Assembly (NCBI GenBank): GCA_036170135.1
Contig: JAVHOP010000070.1
Span: 1 to 13,212 of the forward strand
Source of the DNA: CG1-02-35-72 sp036170135
GTDB lineage: Bacteria > Bacteroidota > Bacteroidia > Flavobacteriales > Flavobacteriaceae
Length of the DNA: 13,212 nt
Direction of reading: 5' to 3'
The notes beneath the pieces were generated by a model. The model was not told the DNA's origin and made no database searches. It saw only the letters and a program-made list of their open reading frames with translations. This document shows, in pieces, positions 11,460 to 13,212 of the stretch. How positions within the stretch are numbered: position 1 is the stretch's first letter; each line of letters begins with the position of its first letter. A program made the translations under genes and the position numbers.

Positions 11460-13212
11460 ATGTTAATAAACAAGGCCCTGCTCTCAATATTTTTACTGTT
11501 TTTGATTACAAAAATCAGTTCACAAACGCCTTCTTATTACCATTATACATCAGCCGAAGGGTTAGCTTCATCAACCATTTACGATATCATTCAAGATAAA
11601 GATGGCTACATGTGGTTTGCTACGGCTAATGGTGTTAGTAAATTTGATGGCATTCATTTTAAAACTTACAGAACCAAAGATGGACTCAATTCAAATTCTA
11701 TTATTTCACTAATAGAAGACCATAACGGAGCTATATATTTTGGAAATTTTGAAAAGGGACTTAACGTTTACAAAGATGGCAAGATTGAAAACTATTACAG
11801 TGAAATAAATGGAAAAGACATCATTGTTTCTAATATGATTTTGGATACCTCAACTAAAGATGAGCATAAAATCATCGCTTATTATCGATGGAACGGGATT
11901 CACATTTTAAATAAAAATGAGCTAGGCAAACCCACTGTTAGTTTTATTAATCCGTTACCATTAGCTATTAACAAAATAGAAAAATTACAAAATGGTGATT
12001 TGGTAGCATTAACTACAACAGGGCTATTTAATTTTAAAGATGGTCTATTTTCGAAACTAAAAATCAATGATTTACCTGAAACTTCTATAACTAGTTTGGC
12101 CAAAGGCAAAAATGGAAGCTATTTTTTAGGAACTAAAGGCATAATGTATCATATTAAAAATAATGCTGTTATTAAAAAATATCCTATAAAAAATGGCGGC
12201 AACAATATGATAAATACGATTTTATTTGATAAAAATGACAATATTTGGTTTACAGTTTTAAGCCATGGCGTTTATTTTATCCCTAAAGGTTCAGATAAAG
12301 AAATAGATATTGGAAAAAAATTAGGTTTAAATTACACACAAATCAACAAAACCTTTGAAGATAACGAAGGCAATATTTGGTTCTGCACCTATGGTAAAGG
12401 CATTTATTACATCAATAATCAGTATTTAAAAAATCAGGATGAAAATGATGGGCTGAGTAATAACGACGTCTATTCAATTGCTAAAGACAAATCAGGAAGA
12501 TTATTTTTTGGTACTTTTAATGGTGTTAATGTTTTAGAACATGGAAAATTTAAACAACTTACATACCACTCTAACAAATTAATTACAGAATACATTTACA
12601 ATATCAAAGTCTTTAATAATGAACTTTACATTAGTGCAGCGATAACAAAAAGGGGGATTATAGATAGTTATTATCAAAATTTAAAGATTTACTTAACTTC
12701 TTATATTTCATCTTATAAACTTCGCAATGGGGTTTACCTTTTCGGAGACAGAAATAATTCTATTAATATTCAAAAATCATTATATACTACTAGCGTTCAA
12801 AATAGTAGGTTTCCCCTATTTGAAAATAAATTTATGTCCAATCGGGTTAACCAATTTTTTGAAGACTCAAAAAACAATGTTTGGATTGGCTCTACGCTTG
12901 GATTGTGCAAAACTCAAATTTTTATAAATGAATCAGACCATGTTGAAATAAAAAAGACGTTTTACCCTTCAAATCCTGTATTAAATTCAAAAATTAATGC
13001 CATTATTCAAGACCAAACCAACCACATTTGGATAGCCGGTGAAAAAGGCATTGCCAGTTATAATCTTAAAAATGACGCTATCATAAATTATCCAAACATT
13101 GGTGCATTCGATTTGTCGTCATCGACTTCATTAACAACCGATTCTAAAAACAATCTTTGGATTGGCAATATGAAAGGTTTGTATGTGTTTAATGGCAAAA
13201 CCGTTAAATATC
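11460..13212 (+). CDS. Two-component-type beta-propeller sensor (Reg_prop), truncated at window edge
   Basis: The frame is open from the ATG at 11460 to the window edge (584 complete codons) and continues beyond. An N-terminal signal sequence or anchor is visible (LLSIFLLFLITKISSQ, about residues 7-22). The mature part begins with HYTSAEGLASSTIYDIIQDK, the typical opening of Reg_prop sensors. Propeller-blade repeats of the form D-x-x-x-x-(I/V/L/M)-W-(I/F)-x-x-x-x-x-G follow, with conserved Trp at 52, 263, 307, 475, 524 and 567, and degenerate blades between. In full-length relatives a Y_Y_Y domain, a membrane helix and a LytS-type histidine kinase follow; none of these is reached here. It begins two bases after the LytTR regulator stop, so it probably senses an external or periplasmic ligand and signals to that regulator. 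The ligand is unknown. Confidence 0.9.
   Translation, partial: MLINKALLSIFLLFLITKISSQTPSYYHYTSAEGLASSTIYDIIQDKDGYMWFATANGVSKFDGIHFKTYRTKDGLNSNSIISLIEDHNGAIYFGNFEKGLNVYKDGKIENYYSEINGKDIIVSNMILDTSTKDEHKIIAYYRWNGIHILNKNELGKPTVSFINPLPLAINKIEKLQNGDLVALTTTGLFNFKDGLFSKLKINDLPETSITSLAKGKNGSYFLGTKGIMYHIKNNAVIKKYPIKNGGNNMINTILFDKNDNIWFTVLSHGVYFIPKGSDKEIDIGKKLGLNYTQINKTFEDNEGNIWFCTYGKGIYYINNQYLKNQDENDGLSNNDVYSIAKDKSGRLFFGTFNGVNVLEHGKFKQLTYHSNKLITEYIYNIKVFNNELYISAAITKRGIIDSYYQNLKIYLTSYISSYKLRNGVYLFGDRNNSINIQKSLYTTSVQNSRFPLFENKFMSNRVNQFFEDSKNNVWIGSTLGLCKTQIFINESDHVEIKKTFYPSNPVLNSKINAIIQDQTNHIWIAGEKGIASYNLKNDAIINYPNIGAFDLSSSTSLTTDSKNNLWIGNMKGLYVFNGKTVKY

Noticed and set aside
11900..12109. Minus-strand open frame within the sensor gene
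   Set aside because: Antisense to propeller repeats of a continuous plus-strand gene.
12727..12927. Plus-strand out-of-frame open frame in the sensor gene
   Set aside because: The sensor frame stays open throughout and carries propeller motifs on both sides.
1..13212. CRISPR arrays, tRNA or rRNA genes, phage or defence islands
   Set aside because: No regularly spaced repeats, no cloverleaf or rRNA-like segments, and no recognised defence or phage genes were seen by eye.

Overview
The window looks like chromosomal DNA from a member of the Flavobacteriia (Bacteroidota). Evidence for this: the DNA is AT-rich; most gene starts have no Shine-Dalgarno sequence; octamers matching the Bacteroidota -7 promoter consensus TAnnTTTG sit just before many starts; and the gene set is typical (MutS2 without an Smr domain, an OmpA-domain protein with a small membrane partner, a pRiA4b ORF-3-like protein, menaquinone genes, and a LytTR regulator paired with a beta-propeller sensor). 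I cannot name the genus. I see no rRNA, tRNA, CRISPR array, insertion sequence or prophage.

Layout. Bases 1-45 may hold the last 14 codons of an upstream gene. ung (minus, 73-744) and mutS2 (plus, 806-3013) diverge from a short region where two copies of TATTTTTG face each other. Next, 3084-5535 is a very compact block. An OmpA-domain gene overlaps a small membrane-protein gene by 14 bases on the plus strand. A MATE exporter gene overlaps a 77-residue acidic protein gene by 14 bases on the minus strand. The two pairs converge on a shared TTAA holding both stop codons. A minus-strand menI-menF pair (7086 down to 5586) encodes two menaquinone steps: isochorismate synthesis and DHNA-CoA hydrolysis. 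It diverges from a pRiA4b ORF-3-like gene (7176-7706) across a dyad-symmetric promoter region. That gene converges, again on a shared TTAA, with a 354-residue unnamed protein (7703-8767) that carries kinase-like residues.

From 8868 to the right edge everything reads rightward: an ABC ATPase and its permease (8868-10607), a LytTR response regulator (10705-11457), and, two bases later, a secreted or membrane-anchored Reg_prop propeller sensor (11460 to the edge) that is cut off before any kinase domain. Regulator and sensor are very probably an operon and a signalling pair. An 11-bp perfect inverted repeat brackets the regulator's promoter and start codon and is the best candidate operator here. 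Whether the pair controls the ABC exporter just upstream is inference.

The window is mostly ordinary housekeeping and accessory DNA. The points most worth a second look are the kinase-like protein, the inverted repeat at the regulator promoter, the OmpA domain whose ligand-binding arginine appears replaced, the four genes forced to use TTG starts, and the overlapping promoters and stop codons.
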